A stretch of 64,000 nt of DNA from a virus, in IMG/VR virus record IMGVR_UViG_3300025118_000005, positions 1 through 64,000 of that record, one strand, 5' to 3'. Of this stretch, positions 1 through 8,056 are shown in pieces (position 1 is the first letter of the stretch; each line of letters opens with the position of its first letter). The position numbers and the translations under genes are program-made. Below the pieces are notes generated by a model. The model was not told the DNA's origin, did no database searches, and was given only the letters and a program-made list of their open reading frames with translations.

Positions 1-186
1 GGAATTGAATCGAATCAGATGCACTTTAGAAATGACAGATATACAATTTTTGAAAATCATTTGGAAGGGTGTGAATTTCCAAATATGGACGAAATAGAAA
101 ACAATTACCTCGTCTTGCCGCTTCATCATAAGATGAGCGAAGATGATGTTGTAAGAGTATGCGAGCAAATAAAGAAAGGTTGGTAA
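1..186 (+). CDS. DegT/DnrJ/EryC1/StrS-type aminotransferase, C-terminal fragment
   Basis: Frame 1 is open from the window edge to TAA at 184-186 (61 residues), so the gene is cut by the edge. The tail LPLHHKMSEDDVVRVCEQIK is typical of the C-terminus of PLP-dependent sugar aminotransferases of the DegT family, which end in a LPxxxxLSxEDVxxVxxxI helix. The catalytic lysine region is outside the window. It fits with the nucleotide-sugar genes at 27-36 kb and suggests a second glycan locus, or the other end of that locus on a circular or permuted map. The family call rests only on the C-terminal signature. Confidence 0.65.
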   Translation, partial: GIESNQMHFRNDRYTIFENHLEGCEFPNMDEIENNYLVLPLHHKMSEDDVVRVCEQIKKGW

Positions 187-191
187 ATAAA

Positions 192-494
192 ATGAAAACA
201 TTTATTGTAGAAGGTAACGGTTGGGAACGAGCAATAGACATTGATGACTCTACTTACGAAAAGTACGGAGACATGGGAATGGAGGCGATGACCCAAGCAC
301 TTGAACAAGTAAAGAAGGGTGAAGAAGAAGCAAACTTTGGATTCATCCTCATGGCTTATGAAAATGGCTTTAAGGGTGATGACCAAAAAACGATTGCGTG
401 TTTAACCGAAATCGTATTAAGAAATGCGGGTTATTATGAATTGGCAGAGCAAGCCAGAAAAGAGGCTCGCAGATTAATGCAGGGTGGAGACTAA
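192..494 (+). CDS. hypothetical protein, 100 aa
   Basis: Starts at the ATG 5 nt after the aminotransferase stop, in an A-rich context without Shine-Dalgarno, as for its neighbours; an in-frame ATG at 159 would overlap the upstream gene. The protein is acidic and mostly helical, with a C-terminal half suggesting a small helical bundle. No family recognised. It heads a run of small early genes. Confidence 0.6.
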   Translation: MKTFIVEGNGWERAIDIDDSTYEKYGDMGMEAMTQALEQVKKGEEEANFGFILMAYENGFKGDDQKTIACLTEIVLRNAGYYELAEQARKEARRLMQGGD

Positions 495-508
495 TTAAAA
501 TTATTAAA

Positions 509-676
509 ATGAAATCATTTGCGAAGCCCTTAATAGAAGGTAAGTGGAAAGTATATGTAACCGATGATGATTATGATACTTATACTACTATACTAGATAA
601 ACATGAACCCCCATCAGGTAGAGAGATGGAAGATTTATTTAAGAAAGACAAGGATAATTTTAGAGAAGCATATTAA
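509..676 (+). CDS. hypothetical protein, 55 aa
   Basis: A 55-codon frame from ATG 509 to TAA 676. It starts after an AT-rich TTAAAATTATTAAAATG context that recurs before several early genes of this window (1615, 3336, 3708, 5415, 8057) in place of a Shine-Dalgarno. The product is charged, DDDYDTY-rich, with no membrane segment. No family recognised. Confidence 0.5.
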   Translation: MKSFAKPLIEGKWKVYVTDDDYDTYTTILDKHEPPSGREMEDLFKKDKDNFREAY

Positions 677-690
677 TTGACAAAAAGTGC

Positions 691-719
691 TTGACTTAAC
701 ATCGGACATCCCTCATAAT
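691..719 (+). promoter_or_regulatory. sigma70-type promoter for the HhH-GPD-like gene
   Basis: -35 TTGACT (691-696), 17-bp spacer containing CGGA, -10 CATAAT (714-719). The gene's ATG at 726 is 7 nt past the -10, so transcription should start on or next to the start codon. Confidence 0.65.
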
Positions 720-725
720 AGGAGG

Positions 726-1475
726 ATGCAAGCACAACTCGACTTTATCGGAACCCCGCAAGTAAAAAAAGTGGGTCAGTATCAGTTCCCTTTATGGGAC
801 AACAAAGGCAAACCTACAAAGATTCGCAATGATGTAGATTTCAGCAAGGTCGATGCCTTATTTAACTCTTTTGATATGAAAGAGGTTTCCGATTACAAAC
901 TTTATTGGGAGGGAATCAAGCCAAAGAACGATACAGAGATGTTTCAGCGTTGGCTATTCGCTTTCATGTCCGTCCATACCAGTTGGGAATCCAACGTGCG
1001 AGGATACCTCGCGGTTAAGGATTGGACTAAATGGGTAAACCGCGACGATGAGCTTGAACGACTACTCGTAGAGAGTCGAGTAGGCTTGCATAAAAATCGT
1101 ACAAGATTTGTCTCGCAGTTTGCCCATCACTTTTGGAGCAACCCCGAAGAATATAAGTATGATGGAGGGAACTGGCAAGAGTTCCGCAACAAGTTAGTGA
1201 AGAAGATACTTGGACTTGGGATTGCGAAGGTATCATTTGGATTTGAAATGATTTATCCTAATGAAGCGGAAGTGACCTGTATGGATACTCACCTCTTTCA
1301 AGCGTATGGACTCGACCAGAGTAAAGACGCTACGAGGTATATGGAGATTGAGAATTATTGGCTGGATATGTGTCGTATGTGGAATGTGCCGTCTACGATT
1401 GCCCGTGCAATCTTGTGGGACAGGAAGCAAGACCAAGCTGATAGCAGATATTGGACTTATGTATTGGAGAATTAA
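726..1475 (+). CDS. HhH-GPD-like DNA glycosylase family protein
   Basis: 249 aa from ATG 726. Residues 161-171 (ILGLGIAKVSF) look like the helix-hairpin-helix of endonuclease III/MutY-type glycosylases, and residues 184-190 (TCMDTHL) match the VDTHV segment that carries the catalytic Asp (here D187). The HhH lysine used by bifunctional lyases is not obvious. In phages this fold includes repair glycosylases and the thymine-hypermodification enzymes of the alpha-glutamyl/putrescinyl type; the sequence alone does not decide. A longer frame with GTG at 687 would put the start inside the promoter, so ATG 726 is preferred. Followed by a DNA ligase, which agrees with a DNA repair or modification role. 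Confidence 0.6.
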   Translation: MQAQLDFIGTPQVKKVGQYQFPLWDNKGKPTKIRNDVDFSKVDALFNSFDMKEVSDYKLYWEGIKPKNDTEMFQRWLFAFMSVHTSWESNVRGYLAVKDWTKWVNRDDELERLLVESRVGLHKNRTRFVSQFAHHFWSNPEEYKYDGGNWQEFRNKLVKKILGLGIAKVSFGFEMIYPNEAEVTCMDTHLFQAYGLDQSKDATRYMEIENYWLDMCRMWNVPSTIARAILWDRKQDQADSRYWTYVLEN

Positions 1476-1477
1476 GA

Positions 1478-1606
1478 ATGTTATTTAGATACGAACACGC
1501 CGCCCGAACTTGGGCATATCAACAGAAGCAATGGTATGGCAGAACAGTCAAAGTCATTGAGATTAAGGAAACTCCAGAAGGAGCAAGGTGGAAAGTATTA
1601 AATTAA
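1478..1606 (+). CDS. hypothetical protein, 42 aa
   Basis: Small frame starting 2 nt after the previous stop and ending 8 nt before the ligase start, so it fills the gap in the operon. Product is aromatic and basic (RTWAYQQKQWYGRTVKV). Not recognised; length makes the call uncertain. Confidence 0.45.
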   Translation: MLFRYEHAARTWAYQQKQWYGRTVKVIEIKETPEGARWKVLN

Positions 1607-1614
1607 TTAAAATT

Positions 1615-2814
1615 ATGAAACTAGATACACTATACAAAAAAACCACAATCGGTAAGACCCAAACTTGGGAAATTGAAGTGAGCGGGAATAAATTCCGCAC
1701 AATATCGGGACAATCAGACGGAAAGAAAATCACGAACAAGTGGACGATATGCGAAGGTAAGAATGTGGGAAAGAAAAACGCTACCACTGGTGCAGAACAG
1801 GCACTAAAGGAAGCTGAAGCAAAGCACAAGAAAAAGCTGGAGGCTGGATACCACTTGAATCTCAAGAATATCAGCGAGAAGCGTTTCTATGAGCCTATGC
1901 TTGCACAGGATTTCAAGAACAAGAATCGTCAGAAGGAAGTAACAAAGAACCTTGACGACCAGTTAGATGGAGAAGCGATTTTTTCGCAACCCAAGCTAGA
2001 TGGCATACGTTGTATCGCCATGCGCGAAGGATTGTTTACTCGCACTGGTAAGGAAATCGTTGCCGTGCCTCACATTCACGAAGCACTAGAACCCTTCTTT
2101 GAGAAGTATCCTAATGCTGTTCTTGACGGTGAGTTATACAATCATGCTTACAAAGATGATTTCAACAAAATCATTCACCTAGTTCGCAAGCAGAATCTTA
2201 CTGAAGAACATTTGGCAGAGAGCAAGAAGATGATTCAATATCATATTTATGATGCGCCAGTGATAGGTAAGGATAATCCATTCCGTAAGGGTGGATGTTA
2301 CACAGAGAAGGACTATTTTTCGGACAGGACTTCTGTATTGGATGCACAGTTCGCTAATTTAGGAATAGATGGTCGTTCACTTCATGGAGAGCCTAATCCC
2401 CTTGTTATCGTTGAGACTATCGAAATCCTTGGTAGGGAACAGCTAGACCGTTGCTACGAAGATTATGTAGAAGCGGGATACGAAGGGCAAATGATTAGGC
2501 TCGATGGGCCTTACGAGAATAAACGCTCACCGAAGTTACTCAAGCGCAAAGAATTTATAGACAGGGAATATACAATCCTTGGTTACGAGGAAGGCGAAGG
2601 CAATCGTGCGGGAACAATCAAGCATTTCAAATTTGAGAATGAACATGGTAGACCTTTTAGTTCAAACGTCAAAGGTTCATTTGAATATCTGGCAGATTTG
2701 CTAGAAAAAGCAGATGATTTAATAGGAGTGGAGGCAACGGTTAAGTTCTTTAACCTTACGCCTGACGGTGTGCCTCGCTTCCCTTACGTCATTGCGATTA
2801 GAGATTATGAATGA
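1615..2814 (+). CDS. ATP-dependent DNA ligase
   Basis: 399 aa. The N-terminal ~75 residues resemble a WGR-like nucleic-acid-binding module (WEIEVSGNKFRTISGQ). The nucleotidyltransferase domain follows: motif I QPKLDGIR with the adenylated lysine at K127, motif III VLDGELYN, motif IV YEGQMIRL, and motif V PKLLKRK, followed by an OB-fold-like tail. Joins nicks in phage DNA during replication and repair. Start chosen at ATG 1615 after the AT-rich SD-less context; an in-frame ATG at 1588 would overlap the upstream gene. The last codons overlap the start of the next small gene, which suggests coupled translation. Confidence 0.93.
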   Translation: MKLDTLYKKTTIGKTQTWEIEVSGNKFRTISGQSDGKKITNKWTICEGKNVGKKNATTGAEQALKEAEAKHKKKLEAGYHLNLKNISEKRFYEPMLAQDFKNKNRQKEVTKNLDDQLDGEAIFSQPKLDGIRCIAMREGLFTRTGKEIVAVPHIHEALEPFFEKYPNAVLDGELYNHAYKDDFNKIIHLVRKQNLTEEHLAESKKMIQYHIYDAPVIGKDNPFRKGGCYTEKDYFSDRTSVLDAQFANLGIDGRSLHGEPNPLVIVETIEILGREQLDRCYEDYVEAGYEGQMIRLDGPYENKRSPKLLKRKEFIDREYTILGYEEGEGNRAGTIKHFKFENEHGRPFSSNVKGSFEYLADLLEKADDLIGVEATVKFFNLTPDGVPRFPYVIAIRDYE

Positions 2815-2938
2815 GAATCTTCCACCTCCAAATTGGAGTCCTACTGGAGAAGAAGGCTATTGGGTCTGGAGGGATGAAAAATGGAAATGGTTGACTGACG
2901 AAGAATATAACAAACTAAAAGTAGAAGAAAATGAATAA
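2807..2938 (+). CDS. hypothetical Trp-rich protein, 43 aa
   Basis: Overlaps the ligase stop by 8 nt and the next start by 8 nt. The product has five Trp in 43 residues (NWSP..GYWVWRDEKWKWL), a pattern of small WW-like or tail-lysozyme-type adaptors, but no family can be assigned. The tight overlaps on both sides support it being real. Confidence 0.55.
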   Translation: MNENLPPPNWSPTGEEGYWVWRDEKWKWLTDEEYNKLKVEENE

Positions 2939-3134
2939 CAAAGAACAAGAACGAAAAATTACGCTCGACCGATTGGTTGATGAGAAGTTCGGGGAGATAT
3001 TCTTTTTGGCAAAAGACGAATACGATATAGTAAACAACACTCCAGAAGAACAACAGTTATGGGATATGTTAGAAAGATTCAAGGAACTTTTGAAAAGGAA
3101 ATGTAAGCACCACTTTCAAAATGATGAGGATTAA
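2931..3134 (+). CDS. hypothetical protein, 67 aa
   Basis: Charged helical protein (MNNKEQERKITLDRLVDEK) with a basic C-terminal patch LLKRKCKHHF. Starts inside the previous gene and its stop shares bases with the following start (3134). No family recognised. Confidence 0.6.
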   Translation: MNNKEQERKITLDRLVDEKFGEIFFLAKDEYDIVNNTPEEQQLWDMLERFKELLKRKCKHHFQNDED

Positions 3135-3331
3135 TGATTGTTAAGATTAAATTAGATGATTGGGCGAAGAAGAAACTCAAGAACCGTATGGGGTTGAAGA
3201 TGTTGGGTGGAGGCGAATTAAGCGTACCAGAATTGCTCATCTTGTCTTTGATAGAAAAAGAAGATGGAGACACAGTGGACTTGACCGAAGAAGCGGGTAA
3301 GTTGCAAAAGGCTTTAGATAGATACAGTTAA
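3134..3331 (+). CDS. hypothetical protein, 65 aa
   Basis: Stop-start overlap with the upstream gene. Basic N-terminus (KLDDWAKKKLKNRMGLKM) and a short hydrophobic stretch LSVPELLILSLI, followed by an acidic tail. No family recognised. Confidence 0.6.
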   Translation: MIVKIKLDDWAKKKLKNRMGLKMLGGGELSVPELLILSLIEKEDGDTVDLTEEAGKLQKALDRYS

Positions 3332-3335
3332 AATT

Positions 3336-3692
3336 ATGAAACTAAAATGGGAAAAAAACACACGGGTAATGGACTTGGTAAATCAAGGTAAGATTGATTT
3401 CGAGGACGTAATACCACGAACACAAACCGCAAACTTCCCTTATGAGATGGCAACCGTAAGGTTAGCAAAAGTAAGGGAAAAGTATCCTTTTGTCACGGTT
3501 CACATTCGCGGCAAGGCTACGAAGTCTCAATGGGGAATCTACTACGGCCCAACTTGTCGAGTGAACTTTGGAGGTTCATGGCAAGGGAAGGCTAACAATT
3601 TTATGGACTCAAATGGACAGTTGGAAGAAGGCTTAACTTGGCTTGACGTACACAACGTAGTCGAGCGTACAAAACAAGCACTTGGAATCTAA
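3336..3692 (+). CDS. hypothetical protein, 118 aa
   Basis: Starts after AT-rich SD-less context. Contains a central basic/aromatic segment (VTVHIRGKATKSQWGIYYG) that could bind nucleic acid; no known domain recognised. Lies in the early mini-gene operon. Confidence 0.65.
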   Translation: MKLKWEKNTRVMDLVNQGKIDFEDVIPRTQTANFPYEMATVRLAKVREKYPFVTVHIRGKATKSQWGIYYGPTCRVNFGGSWQGKANNFMDSNGQLEEGLTWLDVHNVVERTKQALGI

Positions 3693-3707
3693 TTAAAATT
3701 AATTAAA

Positions 3708-3857
3708 ATGGGATACAAAATACCAGACCTAAAAGAAGATATAAAAGAAGAAATCGAAAAATGGTTTCAGACTTACGGCCAAGTGCAGATAGGCGAAGAA
3801 TGTATTGAGCCAATCCACGATATTATAGACGAGCAATTTGAAAAGATAGAACGATGA
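3708..3857 (+). CDS. hypothetical protein, 49 aa
   Basis: ATG follows the repeated TTAATTAAAATTAATTAAAA leader. Acidic and helical, with DLKEDIKEEIEKWF near the N-terminus. The TGA overlaps the next ATG (ATGA). Not recognised. Confidence 0.55.
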   Translation: MGYKIPDLKEDIKEEIEKWFQTYGQVQIGEECIEPIHDIIDEQFEKIER

Positions 3858-4048
3858 GGAACTACGAACTGATAAAAAAGATTTGGAAAATCGGCAACAT
3901 GAAGTCGCCTTCATCATCGACCAAGTTGATAGCGATTGAAAATCTTATTGAAAAGCATCGTCCCGAAATAGCGGGGAAGCTACCCACACATGAAAGTTTG
4001 ATGGAAGAAATGAGGAAATACCCTCACAGAGATAACCACATGGACTAA
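3854..4048 (+). CDS. hypothetical protein, 64 aa
   Basis: ATGA overlap with the upstream gene indicates translational coupling. Basic N-terminus, helical middle (LIAIENLIEKHRPEIAGKL). No family recognised. Confidence 0.55.
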   Translation: MRNYELIKKIWKIGNMKSPSSSTKLIAIENLIEKHRPEIAGKLPTHESLMEEMRKYPHRDNHMD

Positions 4049-4050
4049 AA

Positions 4051-4227
4051 ATGGAAGAACAACCGACAAATTTAACGCTAGTAGCGGAGACATTAGATAT
4101 TGCCAATGAGCATGGTATGGCAGCAGAAGTAATGTGGAGTGCGCTCACGATGGCGGCAGAAGCAAATGAGCATGGGCAAACTATGGAACAAGTATTGTCA
4201 GCAGCATTGAGCGAATGGGATATTTAG
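4051..4227 (+). CDS. hypothetical protein, 58 aa
   Basis: Begins 2 nt after the previous stop. Strongly acidic, Met/Ala-rich helical protein (AAEVMWSALTMAAEANEHG). Its end is followed directly by a promoter (4231). Not recognised. Confidence 0.55.
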   Translation: MEEQPTNLTLVAETLDIANEHGMAAEVMWSALTMAAEANEHGQTMEQVLSAALSEWDI

Positions 4228-4230
4228 TCA

Positions 4231-4259
4231 TTGACACAAAATAGGAAACCGAATAAGAT
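4231..4259 (+). promoter_or_regulatory. sigma70-type promoter with GGAAACCG spacer
   Basis: -35 TTGACA (4231-4236), 17-bp spacer carrying GGAAACCG, -10 TAAGAT (4254-4259). ATG of the next gene at 4268. Same spacer motif as at 8505, 10721, 11027, 17980 and others. Confidence 0.65.
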
Positions 4260-4267
4260 TACAGAAG

Positions 4268-4516
4268 ATGACTGATAAAGAAATACTAGGAACGATACAT
4301 CGTTGGATTAGCTTGGCAAATAGTCGAGATGAAAATCCTGACCACACTCGCCAACGCCTCAAGGACTTTCAAGGTTTCATTGAGCAGGAGTGGCAGAAAC
4401 AAGATGAGATGGAAGATACTACGTTTAGCAAGAATTGGTACACGGATGCCCGTGACATGGAACGACATCGTGGATTGGAAATCGGGCCTGACGGCACAGT
4501 AACGGAGGGCAAATGA
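4268..4516 (+). CDS. hypothetical protein, 82 aa
   Basis: First gene after a clear promoter, with a leader of only a few nt. Contains HRWISLANSRDENPDHTRQR followed by a helical, acidic segment. ATGA-type overlap with the next gene. No family recognised. Confidence 0.65.
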   Translation: MTDKEILGTIHRWISLANSRDENPDHTRQRLKDFQGFIEQEWQKQDEMEDTTFSKNWYTDARDMERHRGLEIGPDGTVTEGK

Positions 4517-4689
4517 ACTTTACCGTAGAGAAAATCGAAGGTGAATACTATGTAAGTGATAACGGTGATATGTATGGGCCTTTTAATACTTACAAAGAAG
4601 CAACTAATTTTATGGAAGAACAAATAGGCTTATTATACGAGCATGGTGCAATGAGTGAGATGGCAGACGATAACCATTACAGAGAATAA
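4513..4689 (+). CDS. hypothetical protein, 58 aa
   Basis: Overlaps the previous stop (ATGA). The N-terminal half (YYVSDNGDMYGPFNTYKEA) looks like a small beta-hairpin plus helix, as in many phage orphan proteins. Not recognised. Confidence 0.55.
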   Translation: MNFTVEKIEGEYYVSDNGDMYGPFNTYKEATNFMEEQIGLLYEHGAMSEMADDNHYRE

Positions 4690-4690
4690 A

Positions 4691-4873
4691 ATGAAGAACT
4701 TATTTATTATTTTAATTATTTTAATTACGGGTTGTCAGTCTACGCCAAGAACGATTGACGAAATCATGCCAGACGAGAAGTATCAACTACTCCACATTGC
4801 AGAACAGTGGGCATACAAAAGCGTCACAAAAGAAGATTATACCATAGAAGAAAGTTGCTCGACAAAGGGCTAA
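4691..4873 (+). CDS. small predicted lipoprotein, 60 aa
   Basis: Signal peptide MKNLFIILIILITGC with a lipobox (LITGC) that places the lipidated Cys at residue 15, then a short polar mature part. Start at ATG 4691, 1 nt after the previous stop; a longer in-frame start would hide the signal peptide. Expressed early, so it may act on the host envelope (for example exclusion or inhibition), but no function is shown. Confidence 0.65.
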   Translation: MKNLFIILIILITGCQSTPRTIDEIMPDEKYQLLHIAEQWAYKSVTKEDYTIEESCSTKG

Positions 4874-4887
4874 AAGAATAGTATATT

Positions 4888-5094
4888 ATGAAAACGGTTA
4901 AGAAGAATAAGACCATCAAGCGGGTATCAGATACCCAAGCAGAGTCTTTAACTAAAAAGGGTTGGAAATACTGCCCTAAATCTGAATGGCGAGAGAAAGT
5001 GCGAGACGCTAAACCAGCAGAGACTAAAAAGAAAGTAAGTAAGAAAAAAAATGAGCGGAAGCCAAAAACAAGAGCAAAAGCAACGCCTAGATAG
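4888..5094 (+). CDS. hypothetical basic protein, 68 aa
   Basis: Central segment KKGWKYCPKSEWREKVRDAK followed by a highly basic Lys/Arg-rich tail, consistent with nucleic-acid binding. Its 3' end overlaps the next gene by 44 nt in a different frame. No family recognised. Confidence 0.6.
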   Translation: MKTVKKNKTIKRVSDTQAESLTKKGWKYCPKSEWREKVRDAKPAETKKKVSKKKNERKPKTRAKATPR

Positions 5095-5227
5095 GATGTT
5101 GAGTAACAGTCTCCAAGAGACTCTTGAGCGTAAAGCCCAATACTATAAGAAGTATGGGATGGAGGTTCAAGCCAAGAAGGTTCGCGCCTTCAAGAAGCAA
5201 GTGCGAGAAATGGTAGGTGCTTTATGA
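5051..5227 (+). CDS. hypothetical protein, 58 aa
   Basis: Charged, Gln/Lys-rich coiled-coil-like protein. Overlaps both neighbours (44 nt with the upstream gene, 4 nt ATGA with the downstream one). Not recognised. Confidence 0.5.
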   Translation: MSGSQKQEQKQRLDRMLSNSLQETLERKAQYYKKYGMEVQAKKVRAFKKQVREMVGAL

Positions 5228-5397
5228 GTGACGTTAACCGACAAAACCGACTGCGCGGCAAATATAGACAATGCCTTCAACAACCATTAGATAATCCAGA
5301 AATTCCGAATAAGAAAGATTGGTGGCAGGAAATCTGCGATGCGGCGGGAGAAAAGAATCTTTGGGCTAAAGATAAAGAAAAGAAAAAAACTAATTAA
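5224..5397 (+). CDS. hypothetical protein, 57 aa
   Basis: ATGA overlap with the upstream gene. Contains RQNRLRGKYRQCLQQPLDNP and KKDWWQEICDAAGEKNLW, a pattern like small phage DNA-metabolism accessory proteins, but no family can be named. Confidence 0.5.
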   Translation: MSDVNRQNRLRGKYRQCLQQPLDNPEIPNKKDWWQEICDAAGEKNLWAKDKEKKKTN

Positions 5398-5414
5398 ATT
5401 AATTAAAATTATTT

Positions 5415-5654
5415 ATGAGTCAGCGTGTAGAAAATCTTCACAAGAGAAGAAAGAAGCTCGGATTAAGTATTTACAGATACTATCATGCTTTCATGGTCGG
5501 TTATGCAGACAAGGGACTGAGGTGGAAGGCGAGTCCCTATAAGCAAAAGAAGTTAAATGCTGCTTATTGGGAAGGCAGGAGAACACGCTACGATTACAGT
5601 GCTTTGAACGAAAATGAATTAAGTGACAGAAAGTGCTTGACTATAAGACGGTAA
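5415..5654 (+). CDS. hypothetical basic protein, 79 aa
   Basis: Follows the AT-rich TTAATTAAAATTATTT leader. Basic and aromatic (RRKKLGLSIYRYYHAFMVGY). The 3' end overlaps the -35 of the rIIA promoter. No family recognised. Confidence 0.6.
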   Translation: MSQRVENLHKRRKKLGLSIYRYYHAFMVGYADKGLRWKASPYKQKKLNAAYWEGRRTRYDYSALNENELSDRKCLTIRR

Positions 5655-5665
5655 TCCATTAAACT
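5637..5665 (+). promoter_or_regulatory. sigma70-type promoter for rIIA-like gene
   Basis: -35 TTGACT (5637-5642), 17-bp spacer, -10 TAAACT (5660-5665). Lies in the 3' end of the upstream gene; gives a leader of about 17 nt before ATG 5689. Confidence 0.6.
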
Positions 5666-5688
5666 AGGGATAGACATTAAGAAAACCT

Positions 5689-7959
5689 ATGAAACCTATA
5701 ATCAACAAGCAATCTATTAAATCCAGCGGAGTCCAAAAGTCTGTTTCTTTCGGAATTAAATCCTCTGGACTGCATCACATCCTCGGAATCCTCCGTAATC
5801 AACTTTACTCGGATAAGATTCTTGCGGTCATTCGCGAATACTCCTGTAATGCGGTTGACGCTCATACGGAAGCGGAACATTCAGACCGTCCTATCGAAGT
5901 AACCGTCCCGACTCGCATGAGCCTGTTCTTCAAGGTTCGTGATTTCGGCCCAGCACTTTCAGAGGACGAAATTTCAGACGTTTATGCTTTCTATGGTGAG
6001 TCTACCAAGCGAGGCAGCAATGACCAGATTGGTATGTTGGGCATAGGTTCCAAAGCGGCATTTGCCTATGGAGACAATTACGTTATTAATTCTTTCCTAG
6101 ACGGCACAAAGTATATTTACAACGCCTTCATTGACCCCTCGCAGATTGGTCAAATCTCCAAAATCGGTGAGGAACCGACGAAGGAAGAAAATGGTATCGA
6201 AATCGTTGTGCCTGTAAACGGCGATGATGTCCAAGAGTTTTACGAAAAGGCGAAAGACCTATTTCGTTGGTTCAAAGTGACTCCAAAAATTAAGGGACAC
6301 ACTCAATTTGAATATGAGAATGAGGCACTCTTTGAAGCTGAAGGATGGAAATGGTTAGCCGAAAAGCGTGACCGTTATGATAAGGGTGAGGCAGTTGCGG
6401 TCATGGGAAACATTGGTTATCCTATTGACCTCTATTCTTTGGGAGAGTTTGACGAAGAAGAACAGCAGTTGAAGGAACTACTTTGCGGCAACCTCGTAAT
6501 GAAGTTCGACATTGGCGATTTGGAAATCTCAGCATCACGCGAAAAACTCCAATATACTGAGTACACAAGGAAGAATATAAAGAAGAAATTGAAAACCGTT
6601 TCTGATGAGCTTATCAGCGTCATCAGTAAACAATTCAATGATGCTAAAACGCTATGGGATGCAAAGTGCCTCATGGGTTCTATATTCGACATGGCGAGTA
6701 ATCTCTATAACTTGCGTAATTTCGTAGCAAAGAATATGAAATTCAAAGGTAAGAAGATCGGTGAATCTCATATTAATGGTTACTATCAGCATACCAAAGA
6801 TGCCAAAGGTAATTGGGTAGAATCCGAAACGGTTGAGATGTTTAATTGGGTTAAATCATGGCGAAGCGCAAAGTATAAGAAAACAGAGACTCACAACATT
6901 GAAGCGGCGAAGAACGTAGTGGTTATTGAGAATGACCAAGGACATTACCGTGGAATTATGGGCAAGATTCTCCCTATCCTTCTGGAGAAGGAGCAGAAAC
7001 CTTTCTTGGTTAAGTTTAAGGACGCGAAAGAGAAAAAGCGTTGGCTTGATTATTCTGGTTTTGATGGCAAGATGCTCAAATTGTCAGAGATGGAAAAACG
7101 TCCATTGTCAGACTTTGCGGGATACTCTGCTGCTCCTGCTGGTTCGGGAGTGGGTGAGAAGAACAAAAAGCACTCTGCAAAATGCTTCTCGTTCAAATTC
7201 GACCATGCTGGTCACAGTTGGGACAGAAAGAAGTCTGCTTGGTGGAAGATTGCCGAAGTAGATGTAGCCAACGACAAGGGAGTGTACGTTATCCTTGACG
7301 CTTTCAACATTGAAAAGAAGGTGAAGGGTCATCACGATATGTACGAAAATCCGCACAGTCTCAAGCAAGTTAAAGAGGCTTTTGACAAGGCTAAAATCCC
7401 CTTCCCGAAAGAGGTTCACGGTTTCAAGATTAAGAATCGTAGTGACGTAGAAGGCAAGGAGAACTGGATGAGCTTTTGGGATTACGTTCGGGTTACTCTC
7501 CAGACTCAACTGGAAGAAGGTAACTATGAACAGGCATGGGCCGATCTCTTGGAAATCAAGGAATTGGAGAACTGTCGTGACTTCACCGAGGACTATTGGA
7601 ATTGGGACGCAAAGGGTCTATGTGCCGCTTTAAGCCAACGTAAAGACGAACTGGCACTCAAGGACGTAGAAGGGTCTGCACACGCTTTAGCGAGCAATTA
7701 TGGACGAATGAAGGCACTCTCTGATGATGTTGCCGTTCAAAGTATCAAAGACCTCTGCTCCTCTCATGGAGTCAAGGTGAACATTAAGACGCAACCCTCG
7801 TTTTCGCTGGTAAAGGGACTCAAAGCAGTTTTGAAACGCTACGAAATGTTGGAAGATATATCGTCTACGGTCTGGCGTAACAGTAAGACCAAAAGTATGA
7901 AAAGCCTAGTCAACTACCTAAACTTGGTTGACGTTTGTAACAACAATCCTCAAACATAG
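5689..7959 (+). CDS. rIIA: rIIA-like protein (GHKL ATPase fold)
   Basis: 756 aa, close to T4 rIIA in length. The N-terminus has a GHKL-type ATP site: REYSCNAVDAH (residues 49-59, with the metal-binding Asn), DFGPALS (85-91, the DxG motif) and GMLGIGSKAAF (115-125). T4 rIIA/rIIB are membrane-associated proteins that protect infected cells from prophage-encoded exclusion and influence lysis. The partner-type gene rIIB follows with one small gene in between, which supports the assignment. A strong stem-loop follows the stop. Confidence 0.9.
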   Translation: MKPIINKQSIKSSGVQKSVSFGIKSSGLHHILGILRNQLYSDKILAVIREYSCNAVDAHTEAEHSDRPIEVTVPTRMSLFFKVRDFGPALSEDEISDVYAFYGESTKRGSNDQIGMLGIGSKAAFAYGDNYVINSFLDGTKYIYNAFIDPSQIGQISKIGEEPTKEENGIEIVVPVNGDDVQEFYEKAKDLFRWFKVTPKIKGHTQFEYENEALFEAEGWKWLAEKRDRYDKGEAVAVMGNIGYPIDLYSLGEFDEEEQQLKELLCGNLVMKFDIGDLEISASREKLQYTEYTRKNIKKKLKTVSDELISVISKQFNDAKTLWDAKCLMGSIFDMASNLYNLRNFVAKNMKFKGKKIGESHINGYYQHTKDAKGNWVESETVEMFNWVKSWRSAKYKKTETHNIEAAKNVVVIENDQGHYRGIMGKILPILLEKEQKPFLVKFKDAKEKKRWLDYSGFDGKMLKLSEMEKRPLSDFAGYSAAPAGSGVGEKNKKHSAKCFSFKFDHAGHSWDRKKSAWWKIAEVDVANDKGVYVILDAFNIEKKVKGHHDMYENPHSLKQVKEAFDKAKIPFPKEVHGFKIKNRSDVEGKENWMSFWDYVRVTLQTQLEEGNYEQAWADLLEIKELENCRDFTEDYWNWDAKGLCAALSQRKDELALKDVEGSAHALASNYGRMKALSDDVAVQSIKDLCSSHGVKVNIKTQPSFSLVKGLKAVLKRYEMLEDISSTVWRNSKTKSMKSLVNYLNLVDVCNNNPQT

Positions 7960-7970
7960 AGGAAAAAAGA

Positions 7971-8010
7971 GGGAGCGTGAGGGTTTAGTAGGTTTTTCCC
8001 TTGCGCTCCC
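7971..8010 (+). terminator. stem-loop after rIIA-like gene
   Basis: GGGAGCG (7971-7977) pairs with CGCTCCC (8004-8010), with an inner GGG/CCC step. No long T-run follows, so termination may be weak; it may equally protect mRNA ends. The stem shares GGGAGCG with the one after rIIB. Confidence 0.5.
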
Positions 8011-8056
8011 TAAACTAAAAAGTAAAAACTCAATTTAATTAATTTTAATTAGAAAA

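Noticed and set aside
687-725. GTG start for the HhH-GPD-like gene
   Set aside because: The codons overlap the -35 and -10; ATG 726 is in the right register with the promoter.
5677-5880. Minus-strand frame opposite rIIA start
   Set aside because: Opposite a long conserved gene with no promoter of the local type.
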